From Zwartia hollandica (lineage in GTDB: Bacteria > Pseudomonadota > Gammaproteobacteria > Burkholderiales > Burkholderiaceae_B), in the NCBI RefSeq assembly GCF_019923725.1, contig NZ_JAHXRI010000001.1:310001-374000 (forward strand): a stretch of DNA of 64,000 nt. Reading direction: 5' to 3'. Below, piece after piece: positions 56,874 through 64,000 of the stretch (the stretch's first letter is position 1; every line of letters starts with the position of its first letter). Below the pieces are notes generated by a model. That model saw only the letters and a list, made by a program, of their open reading frames with translations, was not told where the DNA came from and did no database searches. The translations under genes were made by a program, and so were the position numbers.

Positions 56874-58079
56874 TTAAACGCGCTCAACAATCAGCGCAAT
56901 ACCCTGCCCCACACCAATGCACATCGTGCAAAGACCATAACGGCCTCCGGTCTGCTCCAGTTGATGCACCGCAGTCATCACTAACCGCGCACCACTGGCG
57001 CCAAGCGGATGTCCCAACGCAATCGCGCCGCCATTTGGATTAACGCGCGGATCGTTGTCAGCGATTCCAAGCAGGCGCAGCACAGCCAAACCTTGTGCAG
57101 CGAAGGCTTCGTTCAATTCGATGACATCCATCTGCGACATCTTCAGCCCAGTCATCGCAAGAACTTTCTCGGACGCAGGGGCGGGACCAATGCCCATGAT
57201 GCGTGGTTCGACACCAGTCGTTGCCATCGCCACAACACGCGCGCGGGGCTTTAGCCCGTGTGCCTGTGCCGCTTTTTCGCTTGCGACCAGCATGGCAACC
57301 GCTCCATCATTTACACCTGAGGCGTTACCAGCCGTGACAGAACCGCCTTCCCGCACCACCCCCTTCAGCTTCGCGAGTGCCTCGATGCTGGTTTGACGCG
57401 GGTGTTCATCGCACGCGACCACAAGGGGATCGCCCTTCTTTTGTGCGATCGACACTTTCACAATCTCACTGTCAAAGAATCCTGACTTTTGGGCTGCTGC
57501 AGTTTTCTCTTGACTCGCCATTGCAAAGAGATCTTGGTCTTCACGTGAGACCTTAAATTGATCGGCCACATTCTCCGCAGTCTCTGGCATAGAATCTACG
57601 CCGTATTTAGCCTTCATCAGTTTGTTGACGAAGCGCCAACCGATCGTTGTGTCAAAAATCGAGGCACTGCGCGAGAAGGCTGAATCGGCTTTGCCCATGA
57701 CAAAGGGCGCACGTGTCATGCTCTCTACGCCACCGGCTAACATCAAGGACGCATCTCCGGAACGAATGGCGCGTGCCGCTGTACCAACCGCATCCATGCC
57801 CGAACCGCAAAGCCGATTAATCGTGCCGCCGGGCACCACATCAGGTAAACCAGCCAACAGCGTGGCCATGCGCGCCACGTTACGGTTGTCCTCCCCTGCT
57901 TGGTTTGCACAACCCATCAAGGCATCATCGAGTTTGGTCCAGTCAACCTTCGGATTACGCGCAACCAACTCTCGGACGGCAATCGAGAGCAAATCATCAG
58001 GCCGAACTGACGCCAACCCGCCACCATATCGACCAAATGGCGTCCGGATTGCATCACAAATAAAAGCGTCGATTGCCAT
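56874..58079 (-). CDS. pcaF: 3-oxoadipyl-CoA thiolase (PcaF/PaaJ-like)
   Basis: This 401-residue thiolase is of the beta-ketoadipate type. GRYGGGLASVRPDDL, ANQAGEDNRNVARMA and the nucleophile Cys in INRLCGSGMDAVG are typical of PcaF/PaaJ; the C-terminal His and Cys are in GGAIALGHPLGASGARL and GLCTMCIGVGQGIAL. It would split 3-oxoadipyl-CoA to succinyl-CoA and acetyl-CoA. No pca or paa partners are adjacent, so a general acetyl-CoA acyltransferase role remains possible. GGGGA precedes the ATG. Confidence 0.85.
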   Translation of the reverse strand: MAIDAFICDAIRTPFGRYGGGLASVRPDDLLSIAVRELVARNPKVDWTKLDDALMGCANQAGEDNRNVARMATLLAGLPDVVPGGTINRLCGSGMDAVGTAARAIRSGDASLMLAGGVESMTRAPFVMGKADSAFSRSASIFDTTIGWRFVNKLMKAKYGVDSMPETAENVADQFKVSREDQDLFAMASQEKTAAAQKSGFFDSEIVKVSIAQKKGDPLVVACDEHPRQTSIEALAKLKGVVREGGSVTAGNASGVNDGAVAMLVASEKAAQAHGLKPRARVVAMATTGVEPRIMGIGPAPASEKVLAMTGLKMSQMDVIELNEAFAAQGLAVLRLLGIADNDPRVNPNGGAIALGHPLGASGARLVMTAVHQLEQTGGRYGLCTMCIGVGQGIALIVERV

Positions 58080-58134
58080 GACTTGTTCCCCTTTTTTTTA
58101 AGAATTCTCAATAAAGGAATGTTAGCGCATCACG

Positions 58135-58163
58135 CAAAAAAAATGCCGGCGCGAAGCCGGCAT
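58135..58163 (-). terminator. intrinsic terminator after sodB
   Basis: ATGCCGGC / GCCGGCAT forms a perfect 8-bp stem with a 5-base loop, followed on the minus strand by about eight T. It is a textbook factor-independent terminator. Confidence 0.92.
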
Positions 58164-58181
58164 CTACGCTGCAGAGAATGC

Positions 58182-58760
58182 TTAACCGAAATTCTTAGCG
58201 GCGAACGACCAATTCGCAAGACTCCAGAAGCTCTCGAGATACTTTGGGCGTGCATTACGAAAATCGATGTAGTAGGCGTGCTCCCAAACATCACAGGTCA
58301 ACAAAGGCACGTCAGCTGTCGTCAATGGCGTAGCGGCGTTACTGGTGTTCACGATGTCCACTGAGCCATCGGGCTTCTTAACCAACCATGTCCAACCAGA
58401 GCCAAAATTGCCTGCGGCCGACTTATTGAACGCTTCTTTAAAGGCAGCAACACTGCCCCATTTCGCTTTGATCGCATCAGCAAGCTTGCCTGTCGGCTCT
58501 CCGCCGGCATTCGGTGCCATGCTGTTCCAGTAGAACGTATGGTTCCAGACCTGCGCTGCGTTGTTAAACACGCCGCCTGTCGATTTTTTGACGATTTCCT
58601 CAAGTGAAGCCGACTCGAACTCTGTGCCGGGAATCAGGTTATTGAGGTTGGTGACATAAGTCTGATGATGTTTGCCATAGTGGAATTCGAGCGTTTCTTT
58701 CGAAATGATCGGTGCCAAGGCATCCATGGCATAGGGCAAAGCTGGAAGTGTGTGGGCCAT
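58182..58760 (-). CDS. sodB: superoxide dismutase [Fe]
   Basis: This 192-residue dismutase converts superoxide to peroxide and oxygen. Metal ligands are His in [16 protein letters not shown], His in [11 protein letters not shown], and Asp/His in [13 protein letters not shown]. The overall sequence ([21 protein letters not shown]) is FeSOD-like. The start is MAHTLPALP at 58760 with AAGAGGA upstream; a longer frame to 58835 is not a real extension. A TACAAT -10-like element lies at 58812-58807. Confidence 0.95.
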   Translation of the reverse strand: MAHTLPALPYAMDALAPIISKETLEFHYGKHHQTYVTNLNNLIPGTEFESASLEEIVKKSTGGVFNNAAQVWNHTFYWNSMAPNAGGEPTGKLADAIKAKWGSVAAFKEAFNKSAAGNFGSGWTWLVKKPDGSVDIVNTSNAATPLTTADVPLLTCDVWEHAYYIDFRNARPKYLESFWSLANWSFAAKNFG

Positions 58761-58874
58761 TGCTGCAAATCCTCTTGAATGAAGGTAAAACAAACACGCT
58801 ATGCCTATTGTATCGAACACCACCTGAAGCGGCACACATCCCTTAATACGCTAGGGGTTAAGCTTAGGACTCCC

Positions 58875-60236
58875 TTACGACGGTGTCTTTCGGATATGTT
58901 CGACTTGCACGGTTACACCCCCTTCCGAAAGGGTGACGTCTAGCTGATTGCCAACCGTTAGGCTGTTAGCTTGCCGAACAATACCGCCCTGGGCCGTGCG
59001 CACGATTGCGTAACCGCGTGCCAAGGTGTGCGAAGGGCTTAGTGCGCGCAATTGGGCTTGTACAGCCCCAAGCCTGGCTCCTTTGTCCATCCGCAAGCGT
59101 TGCTGCGCCGCAACAAGCCCGCGCGCAGCGCGCTCCAGCCGAGCCTGCCGCAATGTCAAATCTGGCAACTGCACCTGCAGACGATCTTGAACTCGACTAG
59201 CCAATGACTGTCTGCGCTGCGCCGACTGTTGCCAAGCTGTCTGTAAACGAAACTTTAGCCCGCTTAGTCTTTCGGACTGATGAACCAAACGCTCGCCGGG
59301 CGACACCACCGCAGCGCTGGCGCGGTCTAGCCTCTGCGCTAGCCGCTCAAGCTTACGTTGCATCTCTCGCTTGAGCTGCTCAGCGAAACCCTGCACCTCG
59401 GACAAGAGCTCAGCGCGCGTCATGCATACTAGCTCTGCCGCAGCCGTCGGGGTCGGCGCCCGCACATCCGCCACAAAATCTGCAATGGTGAAGTCCGTTT
59501 CGTGTCCGACCCCTGCAACAACGGGTAACAAGCTCGAGGCAATATCACGCGCTAGCCCCTCATCATTAAAGCTCCATAGATCCTCGATACTGCCGCCCCC
59601 GCGAACTAACAAAACAACATCGACTTCGCGACGCTCATTGGCTTGTGCGAGCGCTTGGCGCAATTGCAACGCGGCCTCGGCACCTTGCACAGCAGCCGGA
59701 TAAATCACCACCGATAAGTGCGGCGCGCGGCGCGCCAAGGCCGTTAGCACATCACGTAACGCCGCCGCAGCCAAGGAAGTAACAATTCCGACTGACCGCG
59801 GGTAGAGAGGCAGACTGCGCTTTTGCCCAGGGTCAAACAAGCCCTCGGCTTCGAGCTTAGCTTTGAGCGCAACAAACGCCTCGAACAGCGAACCCAGACC
59901 TGCCCGACGCATCTGCTCAACCTGGATCTGATATTCACCGCGGGCCTCATAGAGCGTGACACGGCCCCGAATTTCGACCGAATCGCCTGACCTAGGCGAA
60001 AAACCCACCGCGGAGGCACGCCCCCTAAACATCACTGCACGGACAGAGGCAGCGTCGTCCTTAAGCGTGAAGTACCAATGCCCCGAAGCGGCAGGCGTAA
60101 AGTTGGAAATCTCGCCGCGCACCCAACTCACATCAAAGCTTTGCTCAAGCAAACGCGAAACAGCGCGATTTAACTCGCTAACTGACAAAATATCCCGCGT
60201 CTGGCTTGAGTTTTCGGTCAATAATTCTTTATTCAT
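58875..60236 (-). CDS. xseA: exodeoxyribonuclease VII large subunit
   Basis: This 453-residue large subunit of ExoVII degrades ssDNA. The N-terminal OB domain is FDVSWVRGEISNFTPAASGHW; the catalytic core has RSVGIVTSLAAAALRDVL, VLLVRGGGSIEDLWSFNDEG and GVGHETDFTIADFVAD. A long coiled-coil follows (about 285-400), then a C-terminal strand domain with LARGYAIVRTAQG. The start is set at MNKELLTENSS (60236); an upstream ATG at 60281 adds 15 residues. xseB is not in the window. Confidence 0.94.
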   Translation of the reverse strand: MNKELLTENSSQTRDILSVSELNRAVSRLLEQSFDVSWVRGEISNFTPAASGHWYFTLKDDAASVRAVMFRGRASAVGFSPRSGDSVEIRGRVTLYEARGEYQIQVEQMRRAGLGSLFEAFVALKAKLEAEGLFDPGQKRSLPLYPRSVGIVTSLAAAALRDVLTALARRAPHLSVVIYPAAVQGAEAALQLRQALAQANERREVDVVLLVRGGGSIEDLWSFNDEGLARDIASSLLPVVAGVGHETDFTIADFVADVRAPTPTAAAELVCMTRAELLSEVQGFAEQLKREMQRKLERLAQRLDRASAAVVSPGERLVHQSERLSGLKFRLQTAWQQSAQRRQSLASRVQDRLQVQLPDLTLRQARLERAARGLVAAQQRLRMDKGARLGAVQAQLRALSPSHTLARGYAIVRTAQGGIVRQANSLTVGNQLDVTLSEGGVTVQVEHIRKTPS

Positions 60237-60320
60237 GAGGCTCTGCGAGGCATATATGTCCACAAACGCAATAAAATCCAATTAAGTCATTGTGACATAA
60301 TAAAATCTAGCCACATGTAC

Positions 60321-60368
60321 TAAACTCAATTACAATTTCTCTATAAGCATTTGAATTAATTGAGTTTA
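60321..60368. repeat. perfect 12-bp inverted repeat
   Basis: TAAACTCAATTA (60321-60332) and TAATTGAGTTTA (60357-60368) are exact complements with a 24-base spacer. Arm centres are 36 bases apart. Either a dimer-of-dimers operator or a weak hairpin. Confidence 0.5.
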
Positions 60369-60453
60369 TTAGTATTGCCCTCAAGATTGCTCATTTTTTG
60401 ATCAACGAAGGGAAAGCCATTGTTTTCCGTAACTTCCAAAGATACGCACATAA

Positions 60454-60476
60454 TTATCCACAACTTCTGTGGATAG
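60454..60476. promoter_or_regulatory. facing DnaA-box pair
   Basis: TTATCCACA (60454-60462) is a perfect TTATNCACA box; TGTGGATAG (60468-60476) is its inverted partner with one mismatch. The 8-bp arms TATCCACA/TGTGGATA are exact with a 5-base spacer. Just 28 bases before the exbB start. Confidence 0.55.
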
Positions 60477-60504
60477 ATTTATCACCCCTGCCATGAGGTA
60501 AGTT

Positions 60505-61098
60505 TTGCATTCAATCGTTATCCAGGCTGGCTGGCCTATTTGGCTCTTAATTTTAGTGTCTATCGCAGGAATGGCGATTGTGATCGAGCGTTCGCTTAGC
60601 CTCCAAAGTCGCAGAATCGCACCGCCAGAGCTCACCACTCAAGTACTTCAAATGGTCCGTGCTCAGGCCGACAACCCAGAGGCGATCGAAAAACTTCGTA
60701 AATCCTCACCGCTGGGCCAGGTGCTTGCCGTCATACTCACCCATCGTGCTCTACCGCCTAACGAACTGCGCCTTGTGGTTGAAGATGCAGGACGAGATGT
60801 CGCGTTTCAGCTCGAGCGCTATCTCGCCGCCTTGGCGACGGTCGCAACCATTGCGCCTCTGATGGGTTTATTTGGGACGGTTGTAGGCATGATTGAAATT
60901 TTCGCCGCGTACCGTCCCGATGGTTCAGACCCTACGGAGCTCGCGCGAGGCATTTCGATTGCGCTTTACAACACCGGCTTCGGCATTCTGATCGCCATCC
61001 CTGCCGTGATTGCGCATAGGCACTTTAAAACGCGTGTCCAAGGGCTGTTGATACAGCTGGAGCAGGCCGCTCGCCAAGTGGCTGCAAACCTTCGCTAA
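60505..61098 (+). CDS. exbB: ExbB/TolQ/MotA-family proton channel protein
   Basis: This 197-residue three-helix membrane protein uses the proton gradient with its ExbD partner. Helices: WPIWLLILVSIAGMAIVIERS, LATVATIAPLMGLFGTVVGMI and GISIALYNTGFGILIAIPAVIA; the polar Thr of the last two line the channel. It is the short ExbB form, without a long periplasmic N terminus. The start is TTG at 60505 with GAGGT before it. No tonB, tolA or tolB is nearby. Confidence 0.87.
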   Translation: MHSIVIQAGWPIWLLILVSIAGMAIVIERSLSLQSRRIAPPELTTQVLQMVRAQADNPEAIEKLRKSSPLGQVLAVILTHRALPPNELRLVVEDAGRDVAFQLERYLAALATVATIAPLMGLFGTVVGMIEIFAAYRPDGSDPTELARGISIALYNTGFGILIAIPAVIAHRHFKTRVQGLLIQLEQAARQVAANLR

Positions 61099-61110
61099 GA
61101 CTCAATAACC

Positions 61111-61515
61111 ATGAACTTTCGTCATGCCAACCAGAGCGATGATGGTCCAGACATCAACCTGATTCCACTGATCGATGTGCTGTTGGTCATGCTGATTTTT
61201 TTGGCCGCCACCACTACATTTACTCGCCAACAAGCGATCAAAATCAACTTACCGCAAGCGAATGCTGAGGCAAGCGATGCCGCGCCCATCGAGCTTGCCA
61301 TCTCCCAAGATGGACGCTTTGCAGTTGCTGGCAAACTCGTCGCAAGCAACGAACTCGTCCTCACACTTAAGGCCGCTGGACAGCGGACAGATCAGTCGGT
61401 CGTACTCATCCGCGCCGACAGCCTTGCCGCCCATCAATTCGTTGTATTCGCGATGCAGGCCGCGCGCGAAGCTGGGATAGGACGGGTGCACTTCGCGACC
61501 CAGGCGCGCGATTGA
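61111..61515 (+). CDS. exbD: ExbD/TolR-family biopolymer transport protein
   Basis: This 134-residue protein has one membrane helix carrying the essential Asp in INLIPLIDVLLVMLIFLAATT, followed by a periplasmic TolR-like domain (AISQDGRFAVAGKLV). It pairs with exbB 12 bases upstream and overlaps lpxK (TTGA). ExbD rather than TolR is by context only. Confidence 0.9.
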   Translation: MNFRHANQSDDGPDINLIPLIDVLLVMLIFLAATTTFTRQQAIKINLPQANAEASDAAPIELAISQDGRFAVAGKLVASNELVLTLKAAGQRTDQSVVLIRADSLAAHQFVVFAMQAAREAGIGRVHFATQARD

Positions 61516-62576
61516 AAGCGCCCAGCCCCGGGCCTCGTCTAGTAGGCTGGTTACACCAACAATGGCAACATAAAGGTTTATGGGCCTGGCTAACTTCGCC
61601 ATTCTCTTTGTTGGCCTTCATTGTGTTGTCGTTGCGTCGAGTACTGTTACGCTCGATCGCCGAGTGCACAACGAGGGCTCCCGTTCCTCTCATCGTCGTG
61701 GGCAACCTCTACATCGGGGGTACGGGCAAAACGCCGATCGTTATCGCGATTCTTGAAGAACTTCGCGCCAAAGGGTGGCGGCCAGGCGTAATTAGCCGAG
61801 GCTACGGGGTCAGAGCAGGCTCTGAGGCCCGAACGGGCTCCGGCGCCCTTGACCCTTCGCATTTTGGGGACGAACCCGCACTGATCGCACAAGAGTCTGG
61901 TGCACCAATCTCTGTACACCCGAATCGTCGCCTTGCTTGGCAAGCGTTAATGCAGGCTTATCCACAGACAGATGTGATTGTGTCTGATGACGGTCTACAA
62001 CACGCCACCCTGATGCGTGACATCGAACTGCTCGTACAAGATGTGCGTGGGGTTGGCAATGGTTGGTTATTGCCTGCAGGGCCTCTACGCGACCCGCCCT
62101 CGCGTTTACGCACGGTCGATGCACTCATCACTCGGTTGACTGAAACCCAGATCGCCCCCCCCAGCTTGAACCTTGCGCCCAAGGAGCTCGTCGCCCGCAT
62201 GCGCATATCGGGATTTCAACAAATGCAAAGCGGGCAGCGACTCGACCCCAGTCAGTTCTTACAGTTTTGTAAAAACAAGTCGCTGGCCGCTTTCGCTGGA
62301 ATCGGAGCGCCAGAGCGTTTTTTTGCGGATCTGCGCGCGCTAGGCTTGCAGGTTCCACTAACCACAGCGCTTCCCGATCACTGCGCCTTCAACGCCAACA
62401 CACTTGACGCGCCCGAGGCTGATCTCGTACTGATCACCTCCAAGGATGCCATCAAGTGCAACCTTTTACTAGACAGCAAAATCTGGGTCGCACAGACGCA
62501 CAGTACATTTTCAGATCCAAGCTTCGCTGACTGGTTGCACGAGCGGCTGCGCCGAATACAGACAGCCTTACGCTGA
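61512..62576 (+). CDS. lpxK: tetraacyldisaccharide 4'-kinase
   Basis: This 354-residue membrane-associated kinase phosphorylates the lipid A precursor. The P-loop is VGNLYIGGTGKTPIVIAI, the catalytic Asp/His area HFGDEPALIAQ and VIVSDDGLQHATLMRD, and LITSKDAIKC is a late motif. An N-terminal amphipathic helix precedes. The start is TTG at 61512, overlapping the exbD TGA; no in-frame ATG lies before the conserved region. Confidence 0.94.
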   Translation: MKAPSPGPRLVGWLHQQWQHKGLWAWLTSPFSLLAFIVLSLRRVLLRSIAECTTRAPVPLIVVGNLYIGGTGKTPIVIAILEELRAKGWRPGVISRGYGVRAGSEARTGSGALDPSHFGDEPALIAQESGAPISVHPNRRLAWQALMQAYPQTDVIVSDDGLQHATLMRDIELLVQDVRGVGNGWLLPAGPLRDPPSRLRTVDALITRLTETQIAPPSLNLAPKELVARMRISGFQQMQSGQRLDPSQFLQFCKNKSLAAFAGIGAPERFFADLRALGLQVPLTTALPDHCAFNANTLDAPEADLVLITSKDAIKCNLLLDSKIWVAQTHSTFSDPSFADWLHERLRRIQTALR

Positions 62577-62593
62577 GTGATTACAATACCGTT

Positions 62594-62782
62594 ATGCAAA
62601 CCCGTCTACTCGATCTCTTAGTCTGCCCCCTGTGCAAAGGGCGCCTCTATGCAAATTCCGATCATACAGAGCTAGTCTGCCGAGTCGATCGCCTTGCGTT
62701 CCCAGTGCGTGATGGCGTGCCAGTGATGTTAGAGGGCCAAGCACGCGTTCTTTCAGCACAAGAACCCGAATTTCCAGCCTAA
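62594..62782 (+). CDS. Trm112-family small zinc-ribbon protein
   Basis: This 62-residue protein (YcaR/UPF0434 type) has LLDLLVCPLCKGRL with a CxxC and a second Cys in LVCRVDRLAFPVRDGVPVML. It is usually encoded between lpxK and kdsB, as here; role unclear in bacteria. TACAAT lies exactly six bases before the ATG, suggesting its own leaderless transcript within the lpxK-kdsB region. Confidence 0.93.
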   Translation: MQTRLLDLLVCPLCKGRLYANSDHTELVCRVDRLAFPVRDGVPVMLEGQARVLSAQEPEFPA

Positions 62783-62800
62783 ACGAACGGGTCAATCTTC

Positions 62801-63580
62801 ATGCACCCGTTTACGGTCCTCATTCCCGCCAGGCACGCCTCGACCAGACTTCCTGGAAAAATGCTGGCAGACGTTGGGGGCAAACCGATGGTCATTCGAG
62901 TTGCTGAACAAGCGTCTCAATCTCGCGCCTCGAATGTCGTTGTCGCCACGGATCATCCCGACATTGCAAACGCTTGTCTGACCTTTGGGGTGAAATGCCT
63001 CATGACGCTAGAGACTCACCCTTCCGGTACAGATCGCCTTGCAGAAGCGGCAAGGCTTCTCTCACTTGCCGATGATGCCATCGTTGTCAATGTGCAGGGC
63101 GATGAGCCACTCATTGACCCAGCCCTGATTAATCAAGTAGCCGACCTCCTTGCGAGCGACAGCGCAGCGGCCATCGCAACGTGCGCTGCACCCATCGTCG
63201 ATGCAGAGTCCTTGTTTAATCCAAATATTGTTAAGGTAGTGTGCGACCGTCAGGGTCGCGCCCTGTATTTTTCCCGGGCTCCTATACCGTGGCATCGAGA
63301 TGCGCTGGCAAAAGGTGAAAGGGTGTTGGCTCCAGGCCTTCCTGCCAGGCATCACATCGGGCTCTATGCCTTGCGCGTCAGTTTTCTGAAAGTATTTCCC
63401 ACTCTGCCTCCCGGAACGCTTGAGCAAATCGAGTCCCTTGAGCAGTTACGCGCGATGGAGCACGGATATTCGATTGCGGTTTTACCGCTCAATAGCCACC
63501 CCGGCGCTGGCGTGGACACATCAGCGGATCTTGAGCGCGTCAGAGAAACCATCCTGCAGCGCACCAAGCCCTCAGGGTAA
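62801..63580 (+). CDS. kdsB: CMP-KDO synthetase
   Basis: This 259-residue cytidylyltransferase activates KDO for lipopolysaccharide core synthesis. Nucleotide binding: [16 protein letters not shown]; metal Asp in VVATDHPD and [10 protein letters not shown]; substrate region [11 protein letters not shown] and [13 protein letters not shown]. The neighbours lpxK and adk match the usual betaproteobacterial order. Confidence 0.96.
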   Translation: MHPFTVLIPARHASTRLPGKMLADVGGKPMVIRVAEQASQSRASNVVVATDHPDIANACLTFGVKCLMTLETHPSGTDRLAEAARLLSLADDAIVVNVQGDEPLIDPALINQVADLLASDSAAAIATCAAPIVDAESLFNPNIVKVVCDRQGRALYFSRAPIPWHRDALAKGERVLAPGLPARHHIGLYALRVSFLKVFPTLPPGTLEQIESLEQLRAMEHGYSIAVLPLNSHPGAGVDTSADLERVRETILQRTKPSG

Positions 63581-63625
63581 GCGCTTAGAGCCTCCCTCTG
63601 CACCCCCTGCTGCAATGCGGCATAA

Positions 63626-64000
<375 letters not shown>

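Larger units (their letters stand above)
60237..60504. promoter_or_regulatory. AT-rich divergent region, xseA / exbB
   Basis: This AT-rich 268-base gap between divergent genes contains no recognisable open frame or RNA gene. It holds a 12-bp inverted repeat (60321-60368) and a pair of facing DnaA-box-like sites (60454-60476), listed separately. Both promoters must lie here. Confidence 0.5.

Noticed and set aside
58761-58835. A presequence on superoxide dismutase
   Set aside because: The upstream part is outside the family, and a good ribosome-binding site stands before 58760.

Overview
The window is a dense, ordinary stretch of a betaproteobacterial chromosome, most likely Burkholderiales and probably Alcaligenaceae. 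The reasons are the gene neighbourhoods (iscRSUA-hscBA-fdx; prfB-lysS; tig-clpP-clpX next to lon; exbB-exbD-lpxK-trm112-kdsB-adk; ileS-lspA-coaBC), a Bug-type tricarboxylate-binding protein, and a PcaF-type thiolase. GC looks moderate by eye (not computed). I see no insertion sequence, prophage, CRISPR array, rRNA operon or toxin-antitoxin pair, and no gene-free stretch longer than about 300 bases. No wholly new multi-gene system stands out. The interesting material is in regulatory sites, gene starts and a few odd protein architectures.

Layout. 1-2124: a two-component system (sensor kinase cut by the left edge, OmpR-type regulator) divergent from a secreted Met/His/Gly-rich Spy-like protein. 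2223-4454: cystathionine beta-lyase and a Bug protein. 4507-7253 (minus): lolC-lolD-tatD. 7310-13405 (plus): an unrecognised conserved protein, recJ, prfB with its programmed +1 frameshift, an SDR oxidoreductase and lysS. 13423-20289 (minus): the isc operon, continued by an HpaI-type aldolase and a hydroxypyruvate isomerase; two IscR type-1 boxes precede iscR. 20476-26037: a low-molecular-weight phosphatase, uvrB, an aromatic/aspartate aminotransferase, lexA with three CTGT-N8-ACAG boxes, and hslR.

26038-31966 (minus): a proteostasis block tig-clpP-clpX and lon-hslR, with a sigma-32-like promoter before lon. 32031-32117: tRNA-Leu(UAG). 32193-37185 (plus): dapC, dapD, prmB, ABC-F ATPase. 37172-43010 (minus): purN-rsmB-desaturase-uvrD, a tightly packed run with ATGA overlaps at purN/rsmB and desaturase/uvrD. 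43055-49682 (plus): ribF-ileS-lspA-coaBC-dedA-dut. 49684-55864 (minus): clpS, then clpA-pqiA-pqiB-pqiC. 56104-56846: cold shock protein and a DUF192 protein. 56874-60236 (minus): 3-oxoadipyl-CoA thiolase, Fe-superoxide dismutase, xseA. 60505-64000 (plus): exbB, exbD, lpxK, trm112, kdsB and the start of adk.

How it fits together. Much of the window serves protein quality control (Tig, ClpPX, Lon, ClpAS, Hsp15), Fe-S assembly, envelope biogenesis (Lol, Pqi, LpxK, KdsB, LspA), DNA repair with the SOS response (LexA, UvrB, UvrD, RecJ, ExoVII) and translation (LysRS, IleRS, RF2, PrmB, RsmB). Two regulons can be read from DNA sites: SOS at lexA and IscR at iscR. Several genes have a -10-like hexamer exactly six bases before the start codon, which suggests leaderless transcripts.
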